This document shows positions 35,406-46,154 of a DNA stretch of 64,000 nt, piece after piece. Source of the DNA: Adenanthera pavonina (Eukaryota; Streptophyta; Magnoliopsida; Fabales; Fabaceae). Made by a program: the position numbers and the translations under genes. A model generated the notes under the pieces. The model made no database searches. It saw only the letters and a program-made list of their open reading frames with translations, and was not told the origin of the DNA. The stretch lies in the NCBI GenBank assembly GCA_026686845.1, contig JAIVEN010000010.1, positions 36,492,001-36,556,000 on the forward strand, given 5' to 3'. Numbering within the stretch: the stretch's first letter is position 1; each line of letters starts with the position of its first letter.

Positions 35406-35592
35406 GGCAATGTTTAGTGCCCCAAATTAAATGGAATAGAATAGAAATAAGTGATTTTATAGATCAAAAATGTTTTTTGTGCATCTAAGTAGAAAAAATA
35501 TTAAAAAAAGCAGTTCCTATTGAATGATAATAACATTAATAACAAAGGCATTAAAATGGATTCCCTTTCCAGGGATTATGCTATACATGGCC
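35406..35592. mobile_element. Tourist-like (PIF/Harbinger) MITE
   Basis: A 187-bp element with GGCAATGTTTAG at the left and CTATACATGGCC at the right, whose reverse complement is GGCCATGTATAG (10 of 12 match). It is flanked by TTA on both sides (35403-35405 and 35593-35595), the classic PIF/Harbinger target duplication. Non-coding. Confidence 0.7.
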
Positions 35593-35595
35593 TTA

Positions 35596-36969
35596 GTTTT
35601 GTGTGGTTAAAATGTGAGATTAAACATTTTTTACCAAAAAAGTTCAAGGAAAATGAACCAAGTTATAGAATAAAAATTTAGCTTCTATTTATTTTTAGTA
35701 CGTGGGTCACACGCATTAATATTTGTGACTCTATATTGATTTTTATGGCACTAATTTCTTAGATTGGAGTGTGAGAATAATTTTTTCCACTTCATTTTTT
35801 TTTCCTAGGTTGATTTTGGACTTTTCAAAACAAATTTTATCTATTTAATTTTTTTAATTTTAACATCTCAATAACATTGCTATAAAATATTAAATTCAAA
35901 TCATTTACATGCAATTTAAACAGTATAGAGGGAACATATGCAAGACAAGGCGTAAATAAATTATTTTTAAAAAAAAACTGTGTACATAAGGATACTGTTT
36001 GGTAAATGCCAAAATAATCCAATTCCAAAAGTCGGATGCTTCAGCAATATTATAGAAACAAAATCGTAGGACTAGAGTTAAATAAGTTCCTTCATTTACA
36101 AATCCTAGATTGTGTGCATAATTATATTGGCACTACTTGTTGGTTCCTTACTCTTTCCCTCTGAATTATACTTTGTTCTTTTTTGAGTTTCTTTTGAAAC
36201 AAACAATGATTAAACAATTTTGTCAAGACGTACACGTGAAGTGCTATCCTGTCTTCATTGAATTATTCATCAAGTTATGATGATACCCATGAGCTATCAT
36301 TGAATTGCCAAGTCACTAATGCTCATCTTTGGATTATTTCAAGAATGCAATTATCAATATAAAATATAAAAATATACAAAATTGCATTATTCACGTTATG
36401 TTAACACTCCAAGCAAACACACATGCCTACTTTATTTTTTTTTTCTTTTCATGAATTAGGAATATCCCTGCTAATAGCAATGACTAATCCAACAATTTGC
36501 TTAAAAGACAAAAGTCTCCACCACTCATTCATGAAATTTGATGGCTTTACTAAGTTTTTTTGTTTTTGCCAATAATTTGGGTTCGTGGTTTATTGTTGTT
36601 GGACTCGTGAATTGTGATTAGACTGAAGATATATTATCATGGATCGGACCCAAAACGCATTTAAAACGAAAAGATGAAGCCCAGCTGCCTTTCTTGCTAT
36701 GCCAGGTACCCAAATTTGGAATTTTAGAAACTGAGCATGTTTCTGGCCCAAAATAATAAACTTAACATATTTTCTTTTTCTTTTCTTTTTAGCCGTTAAA
36801 CATTTTTTAAGTTTTTCAGTTGAATTTGCAATACGTGCTAGATTCATAATCAAGCAGTATGATAACAAGTTTTAATCTCTTGAATTAGCAATTAACACAA
36901 TTTTTTAAATATGAATTCTTTTATATAGTTAAATTAACTGACATCAGATATCCATCTCCAGTCTGCATA
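35596..36969. other. Intergenic, including the 3' UTR side of the permease gene
   Basis: No gene seen. ORFs at 35837-36028 and 36590-36868 have no family resemblance. The last few hundred bases before 36970 should contain the permease 3' UTR. Confidence 0.55.
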
Positions 36970-38673
36970 CTACACTGGAACCACTTTATCATCTCCTTCA
37001 ACATTTACAGCACCATTTTCACTTTCCTTCTTAATCACATACTTGTTAACAATTTCCTCTCCCCAATCCCAGACATGCAACACTACGTACGTCCCAATTC
37101 CACCAATCAAACCGTAGGCTATAGAATACGTTAAAGGCATCAATATTATGGTCACAAAAGCTGGTATCGCTTCCCTCATGTCATCCCACTTAATCTCCAC
37201 CACACATCTCATCATCATCACCCCCACCAAGATCAACGGCGGCCCAACCGCCCACGCAGGAATCGACGCCAATAGTGGCGTAAAGAATAGTGCCAAGAAA
37301 AAATACATAGCCACTGTTAACGCCGTCAGACCCGTCCGTCCTCCTTCTCGAATCCCTGTCGATGATTCAATGAACGTCGTCACCGGGGAAGTACCTAAAA
37401 GGGACCCCACCACAATGGAGGAAGCATCTGCCATGAACGCAAAATATTGACCCTCGAAATCACCGTTCAGATCAATGAATCCTGCAAATCTGGCCATTGA
37501 ATATAAGGTACCCGTTGTGTCCAAAATGTCCACGTACAGAAACGTGAACAATGCCTCCCAAAAGCTACCCTTACCCACGCCCTTAAATTTTAAGACGCCT
37601 ATGGTACTCTCAATCACATGCATCTCAACTACCTTCTTAAAATACTCGTACCCTGAATCTCCCAACTCCGTATTAGGAAACGCCGTTACGGGTGTGTTAC
37701 GGAACCATGATACTACTGTTACAAAAACGACGCCGTATATCATCGCCCCTTTTATGTTCTTCACTAAGCAATATGCTATTATTACAAACCCAACCATTCC
37801 AAGCCAGAACGTTGGACTCTCCATTCGGTTATTCAGACACAATATATCATCCGACACGGAGCCACCTGGCAGTAACGTAACAGTTCCGTTACTTCCCGTT
37901 ACAACCGGGGCTACCGCTGCCCGAGAGGATATCGGGCAGGCTCCAAGTGTAACCAATGTTGATGGGCTGTACCCGATAAGCCCAATTCCTTGATTGTTCT
38001 GAAGCCCAATGAAAGCGAGAAAGAGACCGATTCCCGCCGAGGAGGAAACTCGGACGGGTCTTGGGACGAGTTTGGCGAGTTTAGCACGAAAGCCAATGGC
38101 AGAGATAAAGAGGAATATCAAGCCTTCCATGAAGATAGCGGTCAAAGCGGTTTCGTACGACATATTGCCCGACCCGTGAAACCCGACTACAGAGTAAGCG
38201 AAGTAGGCATTAGCTCCCATGCCCGGAGCTAAAGCCAAAGGTAGGTTCGCGAAGATACCCATTATAGCACAGCCAATGAGAGACGACGCTGCGGTGGCAA
38301 CAATGAGGTCCTTTCGGGTTTTTTGAAGGCATGCCGCATAACCCGGGTTGACCGGAGGGAACTTGCAGGAGGCGTCAGGTTGGATGATACGGTGGGTCGG
38401 GGCGGTGCAGTGAGAAAGGGGGATATTGGGGTCGGAGCAAAGAGGCTGGCAATCGGAGACGCTGCAGGTGCCACCAGAGTCGGCTAGGATGCTGGCGTTG
38501 ACGGCTAGAATGTAAGCCATGGTAAGGAAGGTGGCGGTTCCAGCTCGGAGCTCAGTGGTGAAGCTGGTGTTTCGCTCCGCGAGCCTGAAGCGCTTACCGA
38601 CTCGGCTGTTGGCCACGAAGGAGTTGAGCCGAGCTGGGAGTGACGGCTTCTGGGGTAGGAGTTGATCTGCCAT
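36970..38673 (-). CDS. AZG1: Adenine/guanine permease AZG1 (NCS2/AzgA-type purine transporter)
   Basis: A 567-residue, intronless, polytopic membrane protein of the AzgA-like branch of nucleobase transporters. Plant AZG1 imports adenine and guanine, and in Arabidopsis also moves natural cytokinins and toxic purine analogues at the plasma membrane. Landmarks: conserved N-terminal RVGKRFRLAERNTSFTTELR (24-43), first helix AGTATFLTMAYILAVNASIL, APGMGANAYFAY (149-160), LQNNQGIG (224-231), DILDTTGT (382-389), GTSPVTTF (427-434) and ESSTGIREGG (436-445). About 12-14 hydrophobic segments occur. The length is close to Arabidopsis AZG1 (about 579). A Cys-rich extracellular loop (69-116: CSVSDCQPLC, CTAP, CKFP, AACL) is typical of plant AZGs. 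The frame stays open to an upstream ATG at 38790 (39 extra residues), but the promoter position favours 38673. Confidence 0.95.
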   Translation of the reverse strand: MADQLLPQKPSLPARLNSFVANSRVGKRFRLAERNTSFTTELRAGTATFLTMAYILAVNASILADSGGTCSVSDCQPLCSDPNIPLSHCTAPTHRIIQPDASCKFPPVNPGYAACLQKTRKDLIVATAASSLIGCAIMGIFANLPLALAPGMGANAYFAYSVVGFHGSGNMSYETALTAIFMEGLIFLFISAIGFRAKLAKLVPRPVRVSSSAGIGLFLAFIGLQNNQGIGLIGYSPSTLVTLGACPISSRAAVAPVVTGSNGTVTLLPGGSVSDDILCLNNRMESPTFWLGMVGFVIIAYCLVKNIKGAMIYGVVFVTVVSWFRNTPVTAFPNTELGDSGYEYFKKVVEMHVIESTIGVLKFKGVGKGSFWEALFTFLYVDILDTTGTLYSMARFAGFIDLNGDFEGQYFAFMADASSIVVGSLLGTSPVTTFIESSTGIREGGRTGLTALTVAMYFFLALFFTPLLASIPAWAVGPPLILVGVMMMRCVVEIKWDDMREAIPAFVTIILMPLTYSIAYGLIGGIGTYVVLHVWDWGEEIVNKYVIKKESENGAVNVEGDDKVVPV

Positions 38674-38790
38674 TTGATTGCAGCAACCTCGGCTTGTAAT
38701 GGTAGTGTATTCTGTTTGCGAGGGAAAGAGAAAGATGAAAGGAATTTGGGAGGAGGTATGGTTTGAAGTTTTGTTACAAAGCAAGCTCAT
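38674..38790 (-). other. In-frame N-terminal extension or 5' leader of AZG1
   Basis: Thirty-nine codons beginning with ATG at 38790 are open and in frame with AZG1. The encoded residues (MSLLCNKTSNHTSS...) are not part of the conserved family N-terminus. A TATA-like run just upstream (38793-38810) would place transcription start around 38765-38775, downstream of this ATG, so I treat the segment as leader and proximal promoter. Confidence 0.5.
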
Positions 38791-38792
38791 AT

Positions 38793-38810
38793 TTATATTA
38801 TATATATATT
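38793..38810 (-). promoter_or_regulatory. TATA-like element of AZG1
   Basis: On the minus strand the sequence reads AATATATATATAATATAA, immediately upstream of the 5' ATG of the open frame. It is a strong AT-rich TATA candidate, though the low-complexity context limits certainty. Confidence 0.4.
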
Positions 38811-39533
38811 GAAATTGAATTGAATATTGGGTCAGGTTTAAGGTGGAACCTACTGTGATGTGTCGCTGTCATTCCATAGATTGGAATGAGCTATACGAAA
38901 TTTTTTAGACCTTGAGAGTTATAGTCATGGAGATAAAAAGTTAAAGTGGAGGAATATAGAGTCTCTCCAATGACATTCCAATTTTTTTCCAAAAAATAAA
39001 AGATTATGGACAATAGGAGAGAGAATCTGCTGTTGGTGTGATGTGATATAGGAGGAGGGTGGGATTTTTTACAAAGAATAGAGTATCCTCTTTTCGTATC
39101 ATCGGTTATTTTAAATCTCTCTAATTTTAATTGGAGAATTTAATTGAAACTAAAACAATCCAAGTTGAGTCGTATAAAATACTTTTGGGTGGCAAGCTTA
39201 AACTCAAATTTGAAACCTCTAATCGAAATATCTAATTAAACTAATATAACTCCATTACTAATTAAACTAACTACTTGATGATGGAATAGCGTAACTTTTA
39301 ATCAATCACCTTTCGTATATTAGTAACATATATATATATATATTGACCATATAATAATTACCTGATGAATAAACATAATCCTACGTTATAGTCGGCCGGC
39401 TTTACTTCATGGCCAATGTTGTTGGACCAAATCAAGTTTTTTTGCCACGTGAATGAAGTTTGGTGTGTGGATCGCCCATTAGGTAGAAGTGCCCTTAAGG
39501 CAACAAGACATGCTTGACATCCCATTCTCTATG
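38811..39533. other. Intergenic / AZG1 promoter region, no gene seen
   Basis: Upstream region of AZG1 with moderate AT content; a CACGTG G-box lies near 39448. No ORF or transposon could be supported. Confidence 0.5.
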
Positions 39534-39538
39534 ACTCT

Positions 39539-40059
39539 TGTGCGGGCCTAAATGAGCATGCCGAGATTACAAGTCCGAGGTAGATGGATGCCCCTTTGTC
39601 TCACTTTCTGGGCTCATATACACCGAGCTATAATTCGGAGGCCGAGCTTAAGCGCGACGAGCCGAGTAATACATCGGTTATTCAATGATAGGGTCGAATA
39701 ATCAAAGGGTCAAATGATCGTCCGATTGAACAACATCTCGGACATATAGCCGACTACGGGTTTTTCCACGGAAACTGTATTGCCCCAAAAACACCAGATT
39801 AGGAGTAACAGTTATGAGATCATAGCTGTTACGGAATCATAACCGCAGGACGAAAAATCAGGGATCATGCGAAAAGAGCGTGATACTCCATAATGATCAT
39901 TTATGAAATATCCCGATAAATTAGGGATTATAGGGATAAGGTGAGAAAAACCTTAACGGTCAGAGAAGGTCAATAAAAAAAGGAAAGAGGATAAGCAGAA
40001 AAGGGGATTGCACTACACAAAGGCCAGGTGGAATAGTCTCTCGGTTTTTTTACGGAACA
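39539..40059 (+). mobile_element. Solo LTR of the Tat-lineage family found at 45585
   Basis: A 521-bp sequence aligns along its whole length with the 517-bp LTRs at 45585 and 55447 (shared phrases include CCGAGATTACAAGTCCGAGG and ATATCCCGATAAATTAGGGA). It begins TGTGCGGGCC, ends ACGGAACA, and is flanked by ACTCT at 39534-39538 and 40060-40064. It is visibly more diverged from the two LTRs than they are from each other, so it is an independent, older insertion reduced by LTR-LTR recombination. Confidence 0.93.
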
Positions 40060-40064
40060 ACTCT

Positions 40065-40469
40065 ATTATTTAATTAACTACAAATTTTTATTTTTGGTCA
40101 ACTATTTAACTGCAAATATGATCATTGCAACCTAAATATTGGTTTATGCACGACCCTGAAATTTCTATGTCGGCCTTACCAATTCGCTAAAGATTCCCAC
40201 TCCCTATCACTTGTAAAAACAGAAATTGAAAAATTGGCGTCTGCGATGCCCCAGGAAAAAAGGCGTCTGAAACCATTAATGCGCAGCTGTTGAATTAATT
40301 AATTAAGTGATTTGCTCCAAATGCAAAATAACAACACAAATTAGGTCCATTATTAATTATGAATTCAATGTGTAATAGAGTAAATTACGCACAATCCTAC
40401 CAAATAGTAGATATCAATATTAAGAACCAACTCTCAGTAATAAAGCCTCACCTCTTAAGTAAATAGTTA
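40065..40469. other. Intergenic, no gene seen
   Basis: AT-rich spacer between the solo LTR and a MITE; no features recognised. Confidence 0.6.
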
Positions 40470-40704
40470 CTTTGGTTCTAAATATATGCACTTTTAACTA
40501 TGTATCTCAAGAAAATAAGATAGATTATTAAATTTGTCAATAAATTTTAATATTTTTCATTAATTATCCTTATTAATTATATTATTTCTCATACTTCCCA
40601 TATTATTTATATTTTATCTATTAATTATAGGTTAGGGGTATGAAAAAAAAATAATTAATACACTAAACAACACTATAAAATACCTTATATTTAGAACCAA
40701 ACAA
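40470..40704. mobile_element. Stowaway-like MITE with 16-bp perfect inverted ends
   Basis: TTTGGTTCTAAATATA (40471-40486) is exactly complementary to TATATTTAGAACCAAA (40686-40701). TA lies on both sides (40468-40469, 40705-40706). Length 235 bp, non-coding. Confidence 0.7.
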
Positions 40705-40706
40705 TA

Positions 40707-41380
40707 CTTCTATGAAGTTGCCTTATATTTAAAATAAAAGGGAAGATAAGTTCAATTCTTAGCCAATATTTGTGGAGTAAATCAAGTTATGATGAGTCTC
40801 TTTTATGCTCTTCACACCTCTAAATCTAAAAAAAAGATTAGTTCTCACAGTAAGTGGGTTAGTGGGTATACTCGTGATCATTATAAAAAGAAATTAATAT
40901 CAAGAAAATCAGATTGCTCATTAAATTGATCAAAACTTTAGTTCACAATTCAATGATAAACCGATTATAATTAAGTTAGTGTACTTTTTCTGGCAAGAAA
41001 AATAGTGTACTTTTAGTTTTAGTCTAATTATTTTTATGATTAAGACTACTAAAAAATCAAGAACTACAAAATAAAAAAATAAAATCAACAAAAATAAAAA
41101 AAAATTATTTAAAAATATAATAAATATTTTTTAAAAATAAAAGATTAGAACACTTATCATTTGTGTGCCTATTTTATATTTTATAATATCTTTATATATA
41201 ATTTTTTCTTTTCGTAGCCTTTTTATAATATGCAGCCTTACTTTTGGGTGAAAGAAAGTTGGCAGGCAATCGTCTTTCAATCTTTTTTTTCCAAGGTTCT
41301 GCACCAGGCACTGCATGATGAGATTGAAAACGTCATATCCCTTCCCAAGATTTCCCCCGTTTTCTATTCTTTCAATTTTG

Positions 41381-41411
<31 letters not shown>

Positions 41412-42278
41412 TATATTATTTTTTAGTTCTTTTATCTCCTTTTTATCCCTGTTTGATACAGGAAAGGGGAGGAAGCTTGCTCCTCTCTCCTTCATAAAAA
41501 TGAACCATTCCAAATAGGAGGGGAGGGGAGCTCCTCCCCTCAAAATATTCCCTCTGAAATTGGGGGATAGATAATTTTTTTTTGCCTGATTCTTTTTTTT
41601 TTAATAAAAAATATTTTTAAAAATATAAAAATTGTTAAAAAATTTTAAAAATATAAAAATATTTACTTGAAGTTTCAATATCAAAAAGTTTTACATTTAA
41701 ATCTCATATTTTAAAAAGTAAGTATAAAAAACTTTAGTATTGAATATAAAATTATGAAGTATATGTATAAAATATTAAAATATAATTTTATATTCAATAC
41801 TGAAATTTTTTATACTCATAAAAATAATAGAAAACTTATTTAATTTCAAGGGTAAAATGATCAAATTGTTATTAACTTCCCTCCCCTCCCCCTTCACTCT
41901 TGAACCAAATAACAAATTATTAAAATTCCCCCCTCACCTTAATCTCATTCCCTTCCTTTTCCTCCCCTTCCCTCCATATCTCATCTCTTATCTCCTTTCT
42001 TTCCCTCCATTAAAATTTCTCCCCTCCCCTTACACTTTTACTAATTTCTTTGCGTCATTTCTCTTCTGATCCTTCTGATTTTATCCGTAAAAAAGGGTAC
42101 ACTTGCACTATCTCGGTGGGGTTCCTATGGCACATCAAATGAGATAAAGGCATCACAGTATAAGGTCTAATGAATAATCAGACTTCATAAGATTTTAGCA
42201 TTATTCAGTGCTTGTTTGTTGCCACGTAAGATATTATACTGTATACATCATTTTAATGTATTAAAAAGAAAAATTATA
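40707..42278. other. Intergenic, no gene seen
   Basis: AT-rich with a poly-A/(TA)n tract at 41382-41416. A pyrimidine/purine-asymmetric zone (41460-41560 and 41870-42070) has runs of GGGGAGG and CCCTCCCC; these two zones are roughly complementary and could be the ends of an old foldback element. ORFs here are compositional. Confidence 0.5.
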
Positions 42279-42535
42279 CTCCATCTCATCTCAAAAGTTA
42301 TTAAGGGAAGATATTTCATAGTTTAAAATATAAGTCAGTATAAAATATTAAATATTTTTTTATATATATTTTGTTAATCATGTTAGAAGAAAATGATGAT
42401 GGATAAAATAGTTATGACATTTAAATACAAATAAATTTAAAAAATAAATTAAATTTAAAACAAATTTAAAGAATTTAACAACTTTCCCTAATATGCGTGA
42501 GATAATTAAAAATATCTTGTTAATATTAAAAGGAG
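42279..42535. mobile_element. Stowaway-like MITE, degenerate
   Basis: The left end CTCCATCTCATC and right end AAAAGGAG are flanked by TA (42277-42278, 42536-42537). Length 257 bp. Terminal complementarity is short and imperfect. Confidence 0.45.
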
Positions 42536-42537
42536 TA

Positions 42538-43660
42538 ATGTATAAAATCTGATCAAATCGTATTCCATTCCTTTAGACCTATATTCGTCATTTTAATGTA
42601 TTAAAGAGCCCTAATGCATGTATAAGCTTACTTGCACCAAAGATTTGATAAACCATAATAATATATTAGTTACATCAACATGAACAATCAAGCCTATACA
42701 ACAGCATACCAAATGGACCCCTACTCTCAGCTGTCTTAAACCTCATTTTTTTTCTTTATATATCTTAAACCTCATTCTTCTTTATAATGGAAGATTCATG
42801 CATTTGTTAATTGCAAATTGAAGTGTCATAATTAACATTAGTGTCGATGCATGCATGCGTTTCGGCAAATCAAATCATCAAAAGTGTAATTATTAAACCC
42901 TCTCAGTGCCTTGCTTTCTAAAATTACCCAGTAAGTGCGTTGTTTAGATTATTCCCTTGAAATGTGGATTACAGATAAAAGCAACGTCGTCGTAAAGTTT
43001 AGGGTTTCTTCTTTTCTCTTTAGGTGTCACTTTCGCGTGATCAACAAACACTGTCTCGTTAAAGAACCCTAGAGTCCAAACCGACCAGGACATTCATTAT
43101 ATGGTCATCATCACAGAACTGTACATATATATTGATTATTAATTAATTAGTTAATTTTCGAACTAATAACTTTGACTTCCTGTGAATGAAACCACTTACT
43201 AATTTGTTTGGTTGGCTTTCACTTGCTGGTCATATTATATGACACCAACTTTTTAGTTCCAATGTGGGGATTTGACCTCCCAGTCTGCAGAATGTCAAAA
43301 GGTGAAAATCATTTCCCACACGTAAAGTTGAAAGCCATTAATTTTCTATACTGGTGGCTGGTGCACGATCTTCTTACTTTCTTTCTCCCCCTCAATGGAA
43401 AAGTAGGATAAATTGCTAGTTTTATGTAGTGGAGTTGGCAGAAGCCACTCTTGAGTTTTTCTTTTCTTATCAGAATCATTTGATATGGGTACTGTTAACT
43501 AATTCAGATTTGAATCGTATCATACTTTAAATGGAGAAAATCAATCTCTCAATGTAATTTTTCTTAAAGATTCAAACTGACTTGTTTAAGAGACACAGAG
43601 TCATTAATTTCTACTCCATTATTATCAATAGCAATTTGAGTTTCAACATTTATGGAATTA
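42538..43660. other. Intergenic, no gene seen
   Basis: Moderately AT-rich with no recognisable coding family. A less AT-rich stretch at 42900-43400 contains short ORFs without conserved motifs. Confidence 0.55.
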
Positions 43661-44182
43661 CTCCCTCCACTTCATAAAAATTGTCACTTTATGATTTTTG
43701 AATATTTTCACAATATTTAATATTTTAGAATTTCATTGGACATTAATAACTTATTTTACTGTTTCATCATTTCATTAATATCAAATACTCTCATGGGTCT
43801 ATATTATAAAATATTTTGTATCAAATATATGCATATTAAAAAAATTACTTTTTCATCTAAAATTCATAAAAAAAAAGTACTAAAACTTCCTATTTTATCC
43901 TTATTTTTATCATTATCATTGTAGGGAATAGGGAGAAGTAATAGATAATTAATAAGAGGGGTATAATTGGAAAAATTTTTCTAACACATTATATTGTAAG
44001 CCAAAAATTTGTCATACAAAACATCTTATAATATGGATAAGAGAAAGTAGATAATTTAAGAGAGTATTTAATTATAGTCATTTTGGTAAAATACTATTAA
44101 ATTTTACAAATATTTTAGATCTAATGGTTTTTTTATTTGTGTAAAAAACTCTAAAAAGATAATTTTTATGAACTGGAAGGAG
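43661..44182. mobile_element. Stowaway-like MITE, full length
   Basis: CTCCCTCCACTTCATAAAAA at the left matches the reverse complement of the right end (CTCCTTCCAGTTCATAAAAA) at 17 of 20 bases, and similarity continues inward. TA flanks both ends (43659-43660, 44183-44184). At 522 bp it is long for the group, and an internal ...AAAACATCTTATAATATGGA... motif resembles another MITE terminus, so it may itself be composite. Confidence 0.75.
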
Positions 44183-44206
44183 TACTACATTATGGAATAT
44201 CATATA

Positions 44207-44802
44207 TTCCCTTCATCCTATATTATTAGATATGTTACAAACTTTCTCTTGTCCTAGAATACAAGATATTTTATACTCATTATGTTTTCATTTATAAGGA
44301 ATATTTTAGAAATCTTTTACTTATTTAAAATATAAGTCACTTTACAATATTAAATGAGCATTAAATTATTATTTTCCAATTTTACCCTAAACATTTATAA
44401 TAGAGAGAGAAGGATTAGGGAGATATAATTAAGATGAAAAACAATTTAATGAGTGAAATATTGAAAAATTATGATAATTTTTTAAAATTTCAAAGAAGTT
44501 TAACTAATCTTAATTACTTTTCTTGATTTATGCAAAGTAGTTAAAATTGACTTACAAATGGGAATAGATGCAATAGAATTTAGTGAAGTATTTATAAGTT
44601 TTTCTAACAATAATCTACATAAATTTGCTTTACAATTGACCCAACTCTCTTTTAAAAAGAAAAGCCAATGAAATTAATGAAGGATATTTTTTGAAAGATG
44701 GTAATTTTTTTTTTACAAAATTAAGACTTTCAACTACTTTTAACTATCTACCTTAATTTATGTAATTTTTCTAAAACATCTTATAATATGAAAGTGAGGG
44801 AG
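44207..44802. mobile_element. Stowaway-like MITE, second of an adjacent pair
   Basis: The left end TTCCCTTCATCCTATATTAT pairs imperfectly with the right end (reverse complement CTCCCTCACTTTCATATTAT). TA flanks at 44205-44206 and 44803-44804. Length 596 bp. It begins only about 25 bases after the preceding MITE ends. Confidence 0.6.
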
Positions 44803-44804
44803 TA

Positions 44805-45579
44805 TATATGTGTGTGTGTGATTATATATATTTATATTGTAGAAAGTGGGGTAGATAGCTGTATACATATGGAAGAAAGAACTCAAGAATGAAAGATCAT
44901 GTAAAGCATATGGCCGACAAATTGTCGTTGGATTTGTTATTCAATGAGACAAGATTTCTTCCAACCCCTTCTCATAAAGTGTAAGCCAACATAGTTTATT
45001 CTCTTCAACCTTTATAGCCTTTTTTTCTTAACAAACCATCTGCTAGCCATATATCTTATATTACTGATTAATTCGAGTTCGATTAGTGATCAGTAAATAA
45101 ACAAAATTTTCATAATTAGTAAGTACCATTTCAAAATAATTATTACTTTAAAACTATTTTATTTTAAAGAAGTAATTGTTGCCTTGAAATATTAATAGCT
45201 TTTTTACCATTTTATCTTATGAAAAAAAGGTATAAAGATGATCCAAATTCAATTTTATAATATTATTATGAATGTGCTTTAGTCAAATTAAATATCAACT
45301 TTCTACCATTTGGACAATTATTTTGGAATTGATTAATGTGCTTTGAGATACAAAGAGTAAAAAGTAAACTTCTCTCAACTAGATTTATTCTATATATAAA
45401 TATTAAAAATTAAATCCAATCATTTATTTAGGGAATAAAAGCCTTTCCTATTCAGACTAATTTGAGTTGGTATTTAGACAATTACTTTGAGAGGCACCGA
45501 GTAATTATTTTGGCTTATATATTGAATTATTTGATGACAAAACAATACGTACAATATTATTACTTTTAAATACTAGATT
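44805..45579. other. Intergenic, no gene seen
   Basis: AT-rich DNA preceding the retrotransposon target site; a short (TG)n tract lies near 44809-44820. Confidence 0.6.
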
Positions 45580-45584
45580 GGGTT

Positions 45585-46101
45585 TGTGCAGGTCAAAATG
45601 AGTGTGCCGAGATTACAAGTCCGAGGTGGATGGATGCCCCTTTGAAGCCTCGCTTTCCGGGCTCATATACACCGAGCTATAATTCTAAGGCCGAGCTTAA
45701 GCGCAACGAACCGAGTATTACCTCGGTTATCGAATGATGAGGCCGAGATATCGTATGGCCAAATGATAGTCCGACTGAATAACATCTCGGCCATATACGG
45801 GTTTCTCCACGAAAACTGTTTTCCCTCAAAAACACCCGGTTAGGAGTAGCAGTTATGAGATCATAACAGTTATGAAATCATAACTGTAAGACGAAAAATC
45901 AGGGATCATGCAAAAAGAGCGCGATACTCCATGATGATCATTTATGAAATATCCCGATAAATTAGGGATTACAGGGAGATGATGGTTAAACCTTAACGGT
46001 TAGAAGCAGGTCAATAAAAGGGAAAAAAAGATAAGCATAAGGAGGAGAGAGCACCGCACACGAAAAAAAGAGGAATAGTCTCTCGGTCTTTTGACGGAAC
46101 A
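45585..46101 (+). repeat. 5' LTR of the Tat element
   Basis: It begins TGTGCAGGTC and ends GACGGAACA (TG...CA). It matches 55447-55963 over its full 517 bp with about 20 substitutions and no net length change. It should hold the element's promoter; AATAAAAGGG near 46013 is a possible TATA or polyadenylation context. Confidence 0.95.
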
Positions 46102-46104
46102 TTT

Positions 46105-46122
46105 TGGCGCCCACCGTGGGGC
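46105..46122 (+). other. Primer-binding site
   Basis: TGGCGCCCACCGTGGGGC begins three bases after the 5' LTR. The TGG start (complement of a tRNA CCA end) and position mark it as the minus-strand priming site. I have not identified the matching tRNA with certainty. Confidence 0.85.
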
Positions 46123-46154
46123 CGAGAAAAACTATCCTACCACCACCAAAAATC

